Notes: generated by a model not told the origin, from the sequence alone. A stretch of DNA of 64,000 nucleotides from Intestinimonas massiliensis (ex Afouda et al. 2020) (GCF_900626285.1 NZ_LR131147.1:370336-434335); one strand, 5' to 3'; shown: positions 8,169 to 16,235, counted from the stretch's first letter. Made by a program: numbers and translations.

Positions 8169-8453
8169 TGATCGCCCGCATTTGGTTCACACCCAAAGAC
8201 GCGGAAAAGCCCGTTGACAGGAAAAGAAAAGGAAAATGTTTTTCAAGAAGTTTGTAAGATTTTTTGCTTTACTCATTATGGTGGGAGGACTTTGTATAAC
8301 ACACTTGCATTGCCTACCGTTAGTGTGTAGTTCTCAACCTGGCGGAAATTGAACCTAAATGCAACTCTGTACGCCCATAGTGCAACTTGCGTTTCTGATG
8401 TTGAAAATGGCTAAAAGCGTTTCTTATAATATCAAAAAAGGGGGTGATCCCAT

Positions 8454-8894
8454 TTGAAAATAGTATTGAATGAGCGATCAGATATTCAAGAAATTGAAGT
8501 TATTATAAATTGCATTTCAAATAATGAAACCGTACAAAAAATTGTATCTTCTTTATCTGCAATAGATATAAAACTGACTTGTCGCAAAGGTAATGAAGTA
8601 TTCCAACTTGAACCAGCAGACATTTTATATATAGAGTCTGTGGATAGGAGAACTTTTCTTTATACAGAACAGCAGATTTTTGAAACAGAAAGGCGTCTGT
8701 ATGAGCTGGAGGCGCACTTGGAAAAATGCTCCTTTTTTCGAGCGTCAAAAGCAATCATCATCAATTTACAACGAGTACAATCGCTACGTCCAGAGTTGGG
8801 GGCAAGACTTTTGCTTACAATGGATAACAAAGAAAAAATCATCGTATCTCGGCAGTATGCAAAAACGATAAAAAATGCTTTGGGGGTGATATAA
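8454..8894 (+). CDS. LytTR-family DNA-binding regulator
   Basis: A 146-residue protein whose residues 45-143 form a LytTR DNA-binding domain (QLEPADILYIESVDRRTFLYT, SFFRASKAIIINLQRVQSL, IIVSRQYAKTIKNAL). There is no receiver domain. Stand-alone LytTR regulators paired with a DUF3021 membrane protein and an ABC exporter are a recurrent Firmicute arrangement. The TTG start at 8454 follows GGGGGTGAT. The DUF3021 gene begins directly after its stop, so the two act as one unit. Confidence 0.88.
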   Translation: MKIVLNERSDIQEIEVIINCISNNETVQKIVSSLSAIDIKLTCRKGNEVFQLEPADILYIESVDRRTFLYTEQQIFETERRLYELEAHLEKCSFFRASKAIIINLQRVQSLRPELGARLLLTMDNKEKIIVSRQYAKTIKNALGVI

Positions 8895-9383
8895 GTGCGT
8901 AAAAATTGGACAGCAATCTTAAATATGCTAATTTGCTTCTTTTCTGTATTTGGAGTTTTTGTATTCCTCTTTTTTGTTCGTGGCCTTTTCCCGGATTCTG
9001 GTGGTCTGGTAGGAATGTCACTATTTCATATTTTGCTTTGTATGGGAATTGCTTTCGTATTAACGCTTTCTCATACTGTAATTGCAAGTGAGTATTTGGA
9101 TCAATACTTCTCTATAAAATCCAGAGTTATTTTTTGCGGTATTCTCTGCACAATCGCACTTGGAGTATTTACTGTTTATTATGGTGTTCCATCGCTTATT
9201 GTACTGATAATGGGTTTTGAAAATACATTATCGTCTACTTTAACTTGGGTAATTGCATTTGTTTTCTGCTTCATTTTGACGATACTGTTCTATTGTTTGG
9301 TTGAAAGGAACTTCCAAAGCATAGGAAAAAAATACGATAAAGCTCTTTTCGCATACAAAAAGAAAGCAGGGGCAAATAAATGA
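8895..9383 (+). CDS. DUF3021 family membrane protein
   Basis: A 162-residue protein with four membrane helices (MLICFFSVFGVFVFLFF, FHILLCMGIAFVLTL, VIFCGILCTIALGVFTV, TWVIAFVFCFILTILFY) and a basic cytoplasmic tail. DUF3021 proteins are the membrane partner of LytTR regulators and probably hold or modulate them. The GTG start lies directly after the LytTR stop. The next gene overlaps its end by 4 bp. Confidence 0.82.
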   Translation: MRKNWTAILNMLICFFSVFGVFVFLFFVRGLFPDSGGLVGMSLFHILLCMGIAFVLTLSHTVIASEYLDQYFSIKSRVIFCGILCTIALGVFTVYYGVPSLIVLIMGFENTLSSTLTWVIAFVFCFILTILFYCLVERNFQSIGKKYDKALFAYKKKAGANK

Positions 9384-10255
9384 AATTGACAATTTCAAAT
9401 ATCAGTAAATCTTTCAAAACAAGAATTGCGCTTCAAAACATTTCTTTTGAATTGCAGCCTGGGATTTATGGGTTACTTGGGCCAAACGGAGCCGGAAAAA
9501 CAAGTCTTATGAAAATTATAGCTGACATCATGGCTCCAACTTCGGGAGAGGTTTACTTGGACGGAACACCTGTCAAAGAATTAGGCGATAATTATCGCAA
9601 TCTACTTGGATATATGCCGCAAAATCTGGGGGTTTATCGTGATTTTACAGCGGAGCAGTATTTACTATATATCGCCGCCTTAAAAGGGCTCCCACCAAAA
9701 GACACTCAAGAAAAGGTATATGAGCAGTTAAAAAAAGTTGGGTTAGAGCAGTCCGCGAAAGATAAATTAAAAACGTTTTCTGGGGGTATGATTCGCCGGA
9801 TTGGGATTGCTCAAACTCTACTTAATTCTCCAACGATCTTGTTGCTGGACGAGCCGACAGCAGGGTTAGATCCGCAAGAGCGGATACGATTACGAAATAT
9901 TCTGTCCGGTCTATCGGAACATTGTATCGTTGTTTTGTCAACGCACATTGTGTCTGATGTTGAGTTAATTGCAGATAAAGTGATTTTATTAAATAACGGA
10001 ACACTTTTAGCTGCTGATAGGGTGAACGATCTTCTTCATAACCTAAAGGGCATGGTTTGGTCTTTCTGTTTATCATCAAAAGCTGAACTTCAAGAAATGT
10101 CTGACGAGTGCTTGATTGGTAATGTGATTCAGAACGACCGTGATATTCAAGTGAGGGTTGTATCTCGCAACAAACCGCATAAAAATGCCGTTTCTTTGCC
10201 CCCTACAATGGAAGATTTATACCTGTTTTATTTTCAAGGAGGGGATACGCATTGA
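9380..10255 (+). CDS. ABC transporter ATP-binding protein
   Basis: A 291-residue ATPase with Walker A GPNGAGKT (residues 34-41), signature FSGGM, Walker B ILLLDEPTAGLDP and a STHIVSD switch region. An extra C-terminal domain of about 80 residues is typical for ABC-2 exporter ATPases of the antibiotic/bacteriocin type. It is coupled to the permease gene that starts inside its stop codon. Regulation is probably by the LytTR protein upstream. Confidence 0.92.
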   Translation: MKLTISNISKSFKTRIALQNISFELQPGIYGLLGPNGAGKTSLMKIIADIMAPTSGEVYLDGTPVKELGDNYRNLLGYMPQNLGVYRDFTAEQYLLYIAALKGLPPKDTQEKVYEQLKKVGLEQSAKDKLKTFSGGMIRRIGIAQTLLNSPTILLLDEPTAGLDPQERIRLRNILSGLSEHCIVVLSTHIVSDVELIADKVILLNNGTLLAADRVNDLLHNLKGMVWSFCLSSKAELQEMSDECLIGNVIQNDRDIQVRVVSRNKPHKNAVSLPPTMEDLYLFYFQGGDTH

Positions 10256-11403
10256 GTTTGTTGGTAAAGTTAGAGCTTCAAAAACTAATTCGTCGAAAAT
10301 ATCTATTCGTTGGTGCTATTCTCTTAATCATCTATACTTTGTTTTGGTTTTTTGTCTGTGCGGTCAATCACGCAGCGACATTTCCCACACATACTGAAAC
10401 TGGGCGTCTTTTGGAAGGTAGACAGGCCGCGCTTTACAATAAGGTTTTATACGAGCAATATGCCGGTGAATTGACCGATGAAAAAGTAGCCGAAATATTA
10501 GATGACTTTCAAACTTTGAAGAACCGTTACGAAGCCACTCATAGCGATTTATTCAATGCTCCCCTAATATACGAGGATTTTTCGATGTTCAAAGCAACCG
10601 ACGAGAACGCTTTTGAAAAATCATTATCTCAATATGGGTATATCAGCGTTAACTCAACAGATATTCCAAACTTTGATACTCCTCTTCATTTCACATTTTC
10701 AAGTACATGGGAAACCGCTGCCGACATTTTTTATAATGGCAGTTTTGGGATTGCCCTTTTGCTTTTAATTGCGCTGGCTCCTTTATTTGCCGAGGAATAC
10801 AGTAGTGGGGCCGCAGGAGTTATCCTAACGACCCGATACGGAAAGAACAAAATTATTGCTGCAAAATGTATTGTGTCGCTGATTATTGCTACGGTAGCTG
10901 TAATTCTCTTTGCCGCATTTGTAATATCGCTTTGTAGTATATTCTTCGGCGGATTTACAGGGTGGCAAGCTGATATACAAACACAATTTAGTTCATTGCT
11001 TATGTCTGTACCTTTGCGAATGAATAATCTGCAATTTTTTATGTTTTCTATTTTGCTGTATTGGTTATCTGCCATTGGAGTAGCCGCTTTGATTTGTTGC
11101 TGTTCTGCCTTTTGTAAGAGGTCTTTATCCGCTTTTGTGGCAAGCACCGTTATTTATGCAGTTCCATATTTTATCCGGCAATTTGGCATTGGGGGAACAG
11201 TAGTTGGAGAGTTGATGCTTTTATTTCCCGTTTGTTCAGCGAAAGTGCAACAGGTTGTGCGAACCTCGGAGCATAAGATGATTGACCTTTTACCTGTTAC
11301 CTGTGAAATGCCAATTTGGATTGCATTGTTTACCGCTATTTCGATTTTTGTTTTATTCTTTTTGGCATATAGACATTTCTCCAAACATCAAGTAATAGGC
11401 TAA
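10252..11403 (+). CDS. ABC-2-type permease
   Basis: A 383-residue permease: one N-terminal membrane helix (residues about 18-38), a large extracellular loop of about 120 residues (LEGRQAALYNKVLYEQYAGEL...), then five or six helices. The EEYSSGAAGVILTTRYGKNKIIAAK coupling segment is typical of ABC-2 permeases. The TTG start at 10252 overlaps the ATPase stop, with AAGGAGGGG upstream. The substrate is unknown; the context suggests export of a peptide or lipid-linked toxic compound. Confidence 0.82.
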   Translation: MSLLVKLELQKLIRRKYLFVGAILLIIYTLFWFFVCAVNHAATFPTHTETGRLLEGRQAALYNKVLYEQYAGELTDEKVAEILDDFQTLKNRYEATHSDLFNAPLIYEDFSMFKATDENAFEKSLSQYGYISVNSTDIPNFDTPLHFTFSSTWETAADIFYNGSFGIALLLLIALAPLFAEEYSSGAAGVILTTRYGKNKIIAAKCIVSLIIATVAVILFAAFVISLCSIFFGGFTGWQADIQTQFSSLLMSVPLRMNNLQFFMFSILLYWLSAIGVAALICCCSAFCKRSLSAFVASTVIYAVPYFIRQFGIGGTVVGELMLLFPVCSAKVQQVVRTSEHKMIDLLPVTCEMPIWIALFTAISIFVLFFLAYRHFSKHQVIG

Positions 11404-11439
11404 AAACTCATACTTTGAAAATGATATGGAGGTGGCGCA

Positions 11440-11628
11440 TTGGAAAAAGAAAAGTGGGTACTATGCCCGATCTGCAACAACAAAACCCGGATTAAGGTGC
11501 GCCCAGATACGGTGCTTGAAAACTTCCCCCTGTACTGCCCTAAGTGCAAGCAGGAAACAATCATCAACGTAACCGGGCAAAATGTAGTTGCGGTCAATAA
11601 AATTAAAAATGATAGAGAGGGACAATAA
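11440..11628 (+). CDS. Cysteine-rich KTR domain protein (copy 2)
   Basis: A 62-residue paralogue of the 3674-3856 gene: CPIC at 8-11, CPKC at 32-35 and the NKTRIKVRPDTVLENFPLYC block. TTG start at 11440 with ATGGAGGTGG upstream. It follows the permease after 36 bp and precedes a small membrane-anchored protein. Two zinc-ribbon proteins, one at each ABC module, suggest a shared but unknown accessory role. Confidence 0.82.
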   Translation: MEKEKWVLCPICNNKTRIKVRPDTVLENFPLYCPKCKQETIINVTGQNVVAVNKIKNDREGQ

Positions 11629-11629
11629 T

Positions 11630-11947
11630 ATGAAAAAGAAAACGACTATTGTTGTCACAATAATAGCCATAATCGTTTTGGCGATAGCTGTATGGTTTTT
11701 CGAATACCACAACCGAAAAAGCAACGACAATTTGCCAAGCCTTACTTCTATTGCCCAAATGGACGAAGGCGAGGTTAATAAGATTGTATGCGGATACCGC
11801 AGGGAGCAATTAGTCGAAGTTTGGGGTGCCCCCGACGAAAGCAGTTCTACGGAAGATATTTGGATTATTGAGGACAGCATTACGCTTACTGTTAATTACC
11901 ACAACAACGACGATAAGGCCGTGGTGTGTGGCTTGTCTAATCAATAG
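11630..11947 (+). CDS. Membrane-anchored BamE/SmpA-like small protein
   Basis: A 105-residue protein: basic start, one membrane helix (residues 6-22), then an extracellular domain with the SmpA/BamE-like pattern of a helix, GYRREQLVEVWGAPDE, then strands IWIIEDSITLTVNY. That fold assignment is inference from the G-x(4)-V-x(3)-WG-x-PD pattern. In Gram-positives such domains occur in lipoproteins and sensors. The ATG at 11630 follows GAGAGGG; the frame opening at 11588 overlaps the KTR gene and is not used. Confidence 0.6.
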   Translation: MKKKTTIVVTIIAIIVLAIAVWFFEYHNRKSNDNLPSLTSIAQMDEGEVNKIVCGYRREQLVEVWGAPDESSSTEDIWIIEDSITLTVNYHNNDDKAVVCGLSNQ

Positions 11948-12100
11948 AATAGAAAAAGTGACAATATGGAGATCGTGTTAAACTTTTTCTGAATTATATT
12001 ACATTGACGGTGGCGGGTATTGGATTTGTTATAACCCTTAGTAAATTACCGCATTACTGAACAGATCAACACAAAATAAATAAATATATCAGTTATCACA

Positions 12101-12125
12101 GAGCCAGACGCATAGACGCAGAGCC
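12101..12125 (+). repeat. Cargo-end 25-bp repeat, copy 3
   Basis: Identical to 3842-3866. The 15 bp before it (ATCAGTTATCACA) are shared with the degenerate copy at 19015. Confidence 0.85.
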
Positions 12126-12170
12126 GATAGCCAGCAGGGATGTTCCTTGCGGTTATCGGCTTATTTTTAT
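12121..12170 (+). terminator. Terminator after LytTR/ABC module
   Basis: Arms GCCGATAGCC (12123-12132) and GGTTATCGGC (12151-12160) followed by TTATTTTTAT. The stem is a relative of the terminator at 3862-3909. Confidence 0.7.
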
Positions 12171-12330
12171 CTCAATACACGACAATATCCTACCCTGCCA
12201 GACGGGAAAAGAAAATCCATTGCCGGATCAGTTGCTTTTGCGCTCATTCTACATATCCGGCAGCGGTTTTGAAAAATCAAGGCCACCGTTCTTTTATGCC
12301 CTCATAGGAACGACGCCATGATGTTGGCGA

Positions 12331-12531
12331 GATCGGCGGCCCACGGAGGGAGCCGCCATGCTGATATACCCTGTTTTTCAAAAGCATAGCTTGTTAAAAA
12401 AAGCCTGTACCCAACAGGGGGTAGCCCCGGCCAACAATATGAACTATACCATGTAAGGCAACTTCATATCTATTTTCATTTCGCCCGGTGGGTCTACGAC
12501 CTGCCGGGCGAATTTTGTCGTTTCCTGCGGT
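12331..12531 (+). promoter_or_regulatory. Attenuator-like leader of sigma cassette, copy 1
   Basis: A 201-bp block that recurs at 19235-19435 with most bases identical. It contains a GGCGGC/GCCGCC stem with an SD sequence in its loop region, a 32-codon leader ORF, and a terminator-like hairpin TTCGCCCGG ... CCGGGCGAA followed by TTTTG (12480-12516). The further upstream part (12171-12330) is also alignable with 19060-19234, including a stem with GCCGGAT/ATCCGGC. No other gene lies between 11947 and 12629. Confidence 0.65.
12358..12456 (+). CDS. Leader peptide of sigma/orf8 cassette, copy 1
   Basis: A 32-residue ORF beginning MLIYPVFQKHSLLKKA and ending MNYTM. It has a CGGAGGG ribosome site 6 nt before the ATG. 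The second copy at 19262-19360 keeps the frame, start, stop and length while changing six codons, one of them silent (TTG to TTA), which argues that it is translated. It sits ahead of a terminator-like hairpin and the Orf7-like sigma gene. A role in ribosome-dependent attenuation, as in Tn916-family leaders, is inferred. Confidence 0.6.
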   Translation: MLIYPVFQKHSLLKKACTQQGVAPANNMNYTM

Positions 12532-12628
12532 CTTTCGGTGCGGGCCGGAGCTGCCGCAGCAACATAGATACAGGGGGCGACGCAACCGGCCCCGGCCTCT
12601 CACTCTCCCGCAGATCGGGGGTGAGAAG

Positions 12629-13060
12629 ATGAAGTACACTCCTGATGGTTATGGAGAACGCTGCCGGTTTGATGCTTTCTGCAAAACTGTTCTCCGCAAC
12701 GAGGCCAGAACCCACCTGCGGGATTTAGGCCGCCAGTGGAACCGGGAAACGGAGTTCGGCGCCTTGTCCCAGCACGAAATGGACAAGCTCTGCACAGTGG
12801 ACGAATACCCAAGTGCCAGCTTCCTATTCACGGCCTATGGCCACACTCTGCATATCCGGGACGAGCAGATGGCCGCCGCCTTTGCCAGTCTGCCGGAACA
12901 GGAGCAAGGTATTTTGATCCTGCATTGTGTGTTGGAGCTGACAGACGGTGAGATCGGCAAACTTGTGGGAATGTCCCGCAGCGCAGTCCAGCGGCACCGC
13001 ACCAAGGCCCTGAACGAATTGCGGAAACGATTGGAGGAAGAAAGGAGGAAAACGAAATGA
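12629..13060 (+). CDS. Orf7-like sigma-70 region 4 factor (copy 1)
   Basis: A 143-residue protein with a C-terminal region-4 helix-turn-helix (PEQEQGILILHCVLELTDGEIGKLVGMSRSAVQRHR, about residues 88-125). It resembles the Orf7 sigma-like protein of Tn916-type elements, which drives transfer/excision genes. Start ATG 12629 with GGGGTGAG upstream; the longer frame from 12488 runs through the leader hairpin. It overlaps the Orf8-like gene by 4 bp. A paralogue at 19571-20002 is about 65-70% identical by eye. Confidence 0.82.
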   Translation: MKYTPDGYGERCRFDAFCKTVLRNEARTHLRDLGRQWNRETEFGALSQHEMDKLCTVDEYPSASFLFTAYGHTLHIRDEQMAAAFASLPEQEQGILILHCVLELTDGEIGKLVGMSRSAVQRHRTKALNELRKRLEEERRKTK

Positions 13061-13293
13061 AGCAGCCGACTTTCTGTGGGCGGGGGCTGTTGCCCCTGTC
13101 TGTGATCGAGGCGGCCCGCGCCGGTGATCCTCTGGCTGTGGAGCGCGTCTTGCGGTACTATGAGGGCTACATGGACAAGCTCTGTACCCGGACGCTCTAC
13201 GATCTGGATAGTACGCCCCATGTGCGGGTGGACGAGTACATGAAGCGCCGATTGCAAAGCAGACTGATCCGGGCCATCCTGAACAGCCCATAA
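13057..13293 (+). CDS. Orf8-like HTH protein (copy 1)
   Basis: A 78-residue protein resembling the helix-turn-helix Orf8-type partner of the Orf7 sigma factor: LPLSVIEAARAGDPLAVERVLRYYEGYMDKLC, then VDEYMKRRLQSRLIRAI. It overlaps the sigma gene and has AAAGGAGG at the right distance. Its paralogue is at 20008-20241. In Tn916-like elements the pair is transcribed together and both are needed for full transfer-gene expression. Confidence 0.78.
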   Translation: MKQPTFCGRGLLPLSVIEAARAGDPLAVERVLRYYEGYMDKLCTRTLYDLDSTPHVRVDEYMKRRLQSRLIRAILNSP

Positions 13294-13294
13294 G

Positions 13295-13340
13295 AAAGCG
13301 CCGGACGCGGTGGCCTGCTGGCCCTGCGCCCGGCGTTTTT
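13295..13340 (+). terminator. Terminator after Orf8-like gene (GC hairpin repeat, copy 3)
   Basis: AAAGCGCCGGACGC pairs with GCGCCCGGCG and is followed by TTTTTCT. Third member of the family at 567 and 1202. Confidence 0.75.
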
Positions 13341-13353
13341 CTATGGGTTTATT

Positions 13354-13465
13354 CTACGCATTTCAAAGCCTGTTTCGGCCGGGATTGGAGCAATCCTATT
13401 GCCGCCCCGTCAAATGTGTGTCAGAAGCCCGCTATGGCGGCCTATTCAGCGGCTTAACTGCGTAG
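13354..13465. repeat. Inverted-repeat unit, copy 2
   Basis: Left arm CTACGCATTT (13354-13363) extended by CAAAGCC as at 1525, right arm AACTGCGTAG (13456-13465), which has one mismatch against the first copy. The interior is diverged. The unit's right end overlaps the 3' end of the VLP-protein gene. Confidence 0.5.
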
Positions 13466-13817
13466 CTTGTAGGTATCTTTTCCGCTGCCTTTCGGCCTCT
13501 TGCTTCCGGCGCATCCGTACCGCGCAATCGGGGCAATATTTCGCCCGGTTGGATTTCGGTGTAAATGCAGCTCCGCACACGGCGCACCGCTTCACGCTGT
13601 CCCGGCTCTGGATGATCTCGGCATACAGCGCCCCGTCCAGCGGGAGGACAGCGGCACGAAACCACCGGCACAGCAGCGAATAGGAAATGCTCTGGACGCA
13701 CACACATTCCTCGCCGTCGTCCAGCAAGAGGCAGTTCCCGTCACAGTAGTTGCAGCACTCATGCGTCAGCTTCCGCGCCTTGCGGTATTGGGGGTAATTC
13801 ATTCTCGGTATGTTCAT
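13446..13817 (-). CDS. Cysteine-rich VLP domain protein
   Basis: A 123-residue protein with an N-terminal CCNYCDGNC cluster, the AAVLPLDGALYAEI core that names the VLP family, and a second zinc cluster CAVCGAAF...CPDC near residues 83-103. These proteins accompany mobilization genes of Tn4451/Tn1549-like elements; the function is unknown but nucleic acid binding is plausible. Its stop-proximal end overlaps an inverted repeat. It follows the relaxase gene with a 4-bp overlap, so it is in the mob operon. Confidence 0.85.
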   Translation of the reverse strand: MNIPRMNYPQYRKARKLTHECCNYCDGNCLLLDDGEECVCVQSISYSLLCRWFRAAVLPLDGALYAEIIQSRDSVKRCAVCGAAFTPKSNRAKYCPDCAVRMRRKQEAERQRKRYLQATQLSR

Positions 13818-15145
13818 AGCTCTTGTGCCTGCTCCTTTCCCGGCGTCACCCGCAAAATGCTGTCCACATTCTGCTTGATAATGCCGTATTCTTTCAGCTC
13901 TCGCTTGACTTCGCCGTACTGTTCGTACAGCCGCGCTTTCTGCTTGTCCAGCTCCCGGTACTCGGCTTTCAGAGCAGCCAGATCGGGCAACCTTGTGATC
14001 CCGGCGTCCTTGATGGCCTTTGCCGCAGCCTCGTACAAAATGAGCTGGCTTTCATGTTCGCGCCGGAACGCAACCTTGTCTTTGGCCTTGCGGTATTCCA
14101 GCACCACGGGCCGGAGCTGCTTGTAGGTAGTGAGGTTCTTTATCAGCACCGCCATGTCCCCAATACGATGTTCCACGTCTTTGAGGGCCGCAGCCGCCTC
14201 GTCGTTGGCCGCGCTGATCTCCGCGATCTTGCTTTCCAGCTCGATATATTGCTCTATGCCATGCTCGGTAAGAAAGTTCACTGTCTTTGCGGCCTGCTTC
14301 AAATTTTGGAGCTTCGCCCAACGTGCATAGCCTGCGCTCTGTTGGGCCTTGATGTTGTTCTCCAAGTCGATCCGCAGGGTGATACCCTTGCGCTGCCGGT
14401 TCGGGCCTCTGTCCACGGCCAGCCCCTTGATCCGGCGGGTGATGGCTTCCTCGGTGTAGTTCTCGCCCAGCGTCTTGCAGCGGGTGAAGCGTTCCTGTCC
14501 GGGGGCGCGGAACGAGATAAATTTGCCCTGCTTGATCTCATAGCCCTGCGCCGCCATGAGCCGGAGAAAATTGTCAAAGTCTTTGGCCTGCGGGATTACG
14601 GCGTCGATGGCAGCTTTCAGTTTGGCTTTCCAGCTCTTGCCCTTGCGCCCGGCATCCCATTCCGCATAGCTCTTGCCCTTATCCAGGCTGGGCTGTACCA
14701 CCGACAAACCGTTTTCCCGGCACAGCCGGTCACTGGTGCGCCGGATATAGGCGTAGCTCTGCCGGTTGGAATTGTACTTGCGGTGGTTCACCATATCCAC
14801 GGCACAGAAAATCAGGTGATTGTGGACGTGGCCTTTGTCGATGTGGGTTGTCAGCACATAGGAGTATTTGCCTTGCAGCACTTCGTCGGCAAGCTGCTTG
14901 CCAATCTCATGGGCCTGTTCCGGCGTGGCCTCGCCGGGGGCAAAAGATTGGATCAGGTGATGGGCCAGATTGTTGCCTTTCTGTATGGCCTGCGCCAGCA
15001 GCATTTCAAATTCTATGTCCGCTGTTTCATAGGAGCAGCCAAAAGAGGACACCAGCATTTTGTCCTCGGTCTTGTCCGGGTTCTCGATGTAGTCCAGCGC
15101 CTTTTTCAGCGTTGACTTGATAGGATGTATCTTTGTAACTGCCAT
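13814..15145 (-). CDS. MobA/VirD2-family relaxase (MOBP type)
   Basis: A 443-residue relaxase. A likely catalytic tyrosine is Y19 (ALDYIENPDKT), and the metal-binding three-histidine motif is H101-x(4)-HVHNH at 106-110. The relaxase domain ends near residue 200, and residues 270-430 are charged coiled coil. It nicks the element at oriT and leads the strand into a recipient using a conjugation machine supplied in trans, since no type IV secretion genes are in the window. It overlaps mobC upstream by 40 bp. Confidence 0.92.
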   Translation of the reverse strand: MAVTKIHPIKSTLKKALDYIENPDKTEDKMLVSSFGCSYETADIEFEMLLAQAIQKGNNLAHHLIQSFAPGEATPEQAHEIGKQLADEVLQGKYSYVLTTHIDKGHVHNHLIFCAVDMVNHRKYNSNRQSYAYIRRTSDRLCRENGLSVVQPSLDKGKSYAEWDAGRKGKSWKAKLKAAIDAVIPQAKDFDNFLRLMAAQGYEIKQGKFISFRAPGQERFTRCKTLGENYTEEAITRRIKGLAVDRGPNRQRKGITLRIDLENNIKAQQSAGYARWAKLQNLKQAAKTVNFLTEHGIEQYIELESKIAEISAANDEAAAALKDVEHRIGDMAVLIKNLTTYKQLRPVVLEYRKAKDKVAFRREHESQLILYEAAAKAIKDAGITRLPDLAALKAEYRELDKQKARLYEQYGEVKRELKEYGIIKQNVDSILRVTPGKEQAQEL

Positions 15146-15435
15146 ATCTTTGCCAGCGCCCCTTTGATGTCCTCAATGTCCTGCGCGTACACAGTCCCGG
15201 TACTGTTGATACGCCGGGCAATCTGATTGACGTTGACACCGATCTTTTGCAGCTCGGCGGTCTGCGCCCGAATGTCGCTGGTGTCCATGTGGACGATATA
15301 CCCGTCAATGAGCATTTTCCGGGCATAGGCGGAAAAGTTTTTCGTATGGAGCTGGGCCATTTTCTGCTGGATCAAGGCCCGTTCTTCCGGCGTCACAGGG
15401 ACGCGCAGCACAATGTTTCGTGTTCGGTTTGCCAT
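15106..15435 (-). CDS. mobC: MobC relaxosome accessory protein
   Basis: A 109-residue protein with an N-terminal ribbon-helix-helix-like segment (RNIVLRVPVTPEERALIQQKMA) and the conserved MobC core GVNVNQIARRINSTGTVYAQDIEDIK. It helps the relaxase bind and open oriT. It is the first gene of the mob operon, reads away from the candidate oriT at 15526, and overlaps the relaxase start. Confidence 0.88.
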   Translation of the reverse strand: MANRTRNIVLRVPVTPEERALIQQKMAQLHTKNFSAYARKMLIDGYIVHMDTSDIRAQTAELQKIGVNVNQIARRINSTGTVYAQDIEDIKGALAKIWQLQRYILSSQR

Positions 15436-15480
15436 TCATTCACCGTCCTTTCTGAACAGGGGTTTGGGGCTTTCCCCAAC

Positions 15481-15562
15481 AAGCAACCGGCCACGGCCCG
15501 CAGGGACAGGGGCGGGCCGGTTTTCGGAAGTGTGGCTACACTTCCTATGCTTGCTACGTTTC
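15481..15562. other. Candidate origin of transfer (oriT)
   Basis: Between mobC and the XRE gene lies a perfect hairpin GGAAGTGT-GGCT-ACACTTCC (15526-15545), followed by TATGCTTGCTACG, plus a larger imperfect GC dyad with an AACCGG left arm and a CCGGTT right arm (15484-15523). A short perfect inverted repeat a few bases before the nick is typical for MOBP origins, and the position upstream of mobC is the usual one. The nick site itself is not established. Confidence 0.5.
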
Positions 15563-15690
15563 TTTTTCTCCGCTACTAAAACGCTCTCAACACGTCCAAC
15601 TGCCCGCAAAATACGAGATTCTCTGAAAAAAGGGCAAAAAAATAAGAGAGCCTTGCGGCCCTCTGGCAAAACGGAAAACAGAGGATGCTT

Positions 15691-16059
15691 TCACACATCC
15701 CCCGTTTCTTTCGCTGATTGTTCAATTTTCAGCGCCCCGTCGATTGCGCCCTCAATGACTGGCAAATAGTGTTCCGGGCAAAGTTTCAGCTTGTGGCTGA
15801 CCCGCTGCCGCTGTTCGCTATCCCCGCGTATGATTTCCGGGTTGAAATACTGCTCCACGGGAAGCCCGCAGACTTTGATAAGCTGGATCACAACCGGGAG
15901 GCTGGGGATCGTGCCTTTATTTTCAATATTGGCAAGATAGCGCCATTCAATTCCCACTATTTCGGCCAGCACCTTGCGCGTCAGGTGCTTTGCTTTCCGC
16001 GCAGCTTTCACGTCCGCGCCGAAAGTTTCAAAGCCGGGGCAATCTTCAACTTTCGCCAT
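15691..16059 (-). CDS. XRE-family HTH regulator
   Basis: A 122-residue protein with an XRE domain at about residues 10-65 (FGADVKAARKAKHLTRKVLAEIVGIEWRYLANIENKG) and a C-terminal helical region with a basic HKLKLCPEHYLP segment. It is the type of repressor found beside mob genes of Tn4451/Tn1549-like elements. It is divergent from the two-component system at 16287. Confidence 0.85.
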   Translation of the reverse strand: MAKVEDCPGFETFGADVKAARKAKHLTRKVLAEIVGIEWRYLANIENKGTIPSLPVVIQLIKVCGLPVEQYFNPEIIRGDSEQRQRVSHKLKLCPEHYLPVIEGAIDGALKIEQSAKETGDV

Positions 16060-16134
16060 ATAACATCACCCATTTACATTGTATAGTTCATAGTATCTCG
16101 ATGGAATGTTGCTATATGCAGGTAAATTAAATTT

Positions 16135-16206
16135 TATAATTCATATTTTGTTCGTTGCATTGTTCGAGTAAATGAAATACAATGGTATGAAATGTCGTTG
16201 CTTTGC
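16135..16206 (+). repeat. Promoter-like direct repeat, copy 2
   Basis: Matches 1696-1766. In this copy TTGCAT (16155-16160) and TACAAT (16178-16183) are 17 bp apart, so it could act as the promoter of the response regulator gene. Confidence 0.5.
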
Positions 16207-16235
16207 TATCTCAAACAAAAAGAATATTTGTATGA

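Noticed and set aside
13823..15115. 430-codon + strand frame
   Set aside because: Fully antisense to the relaxase gene, which has clear catalytic motifs; no ribosome site.
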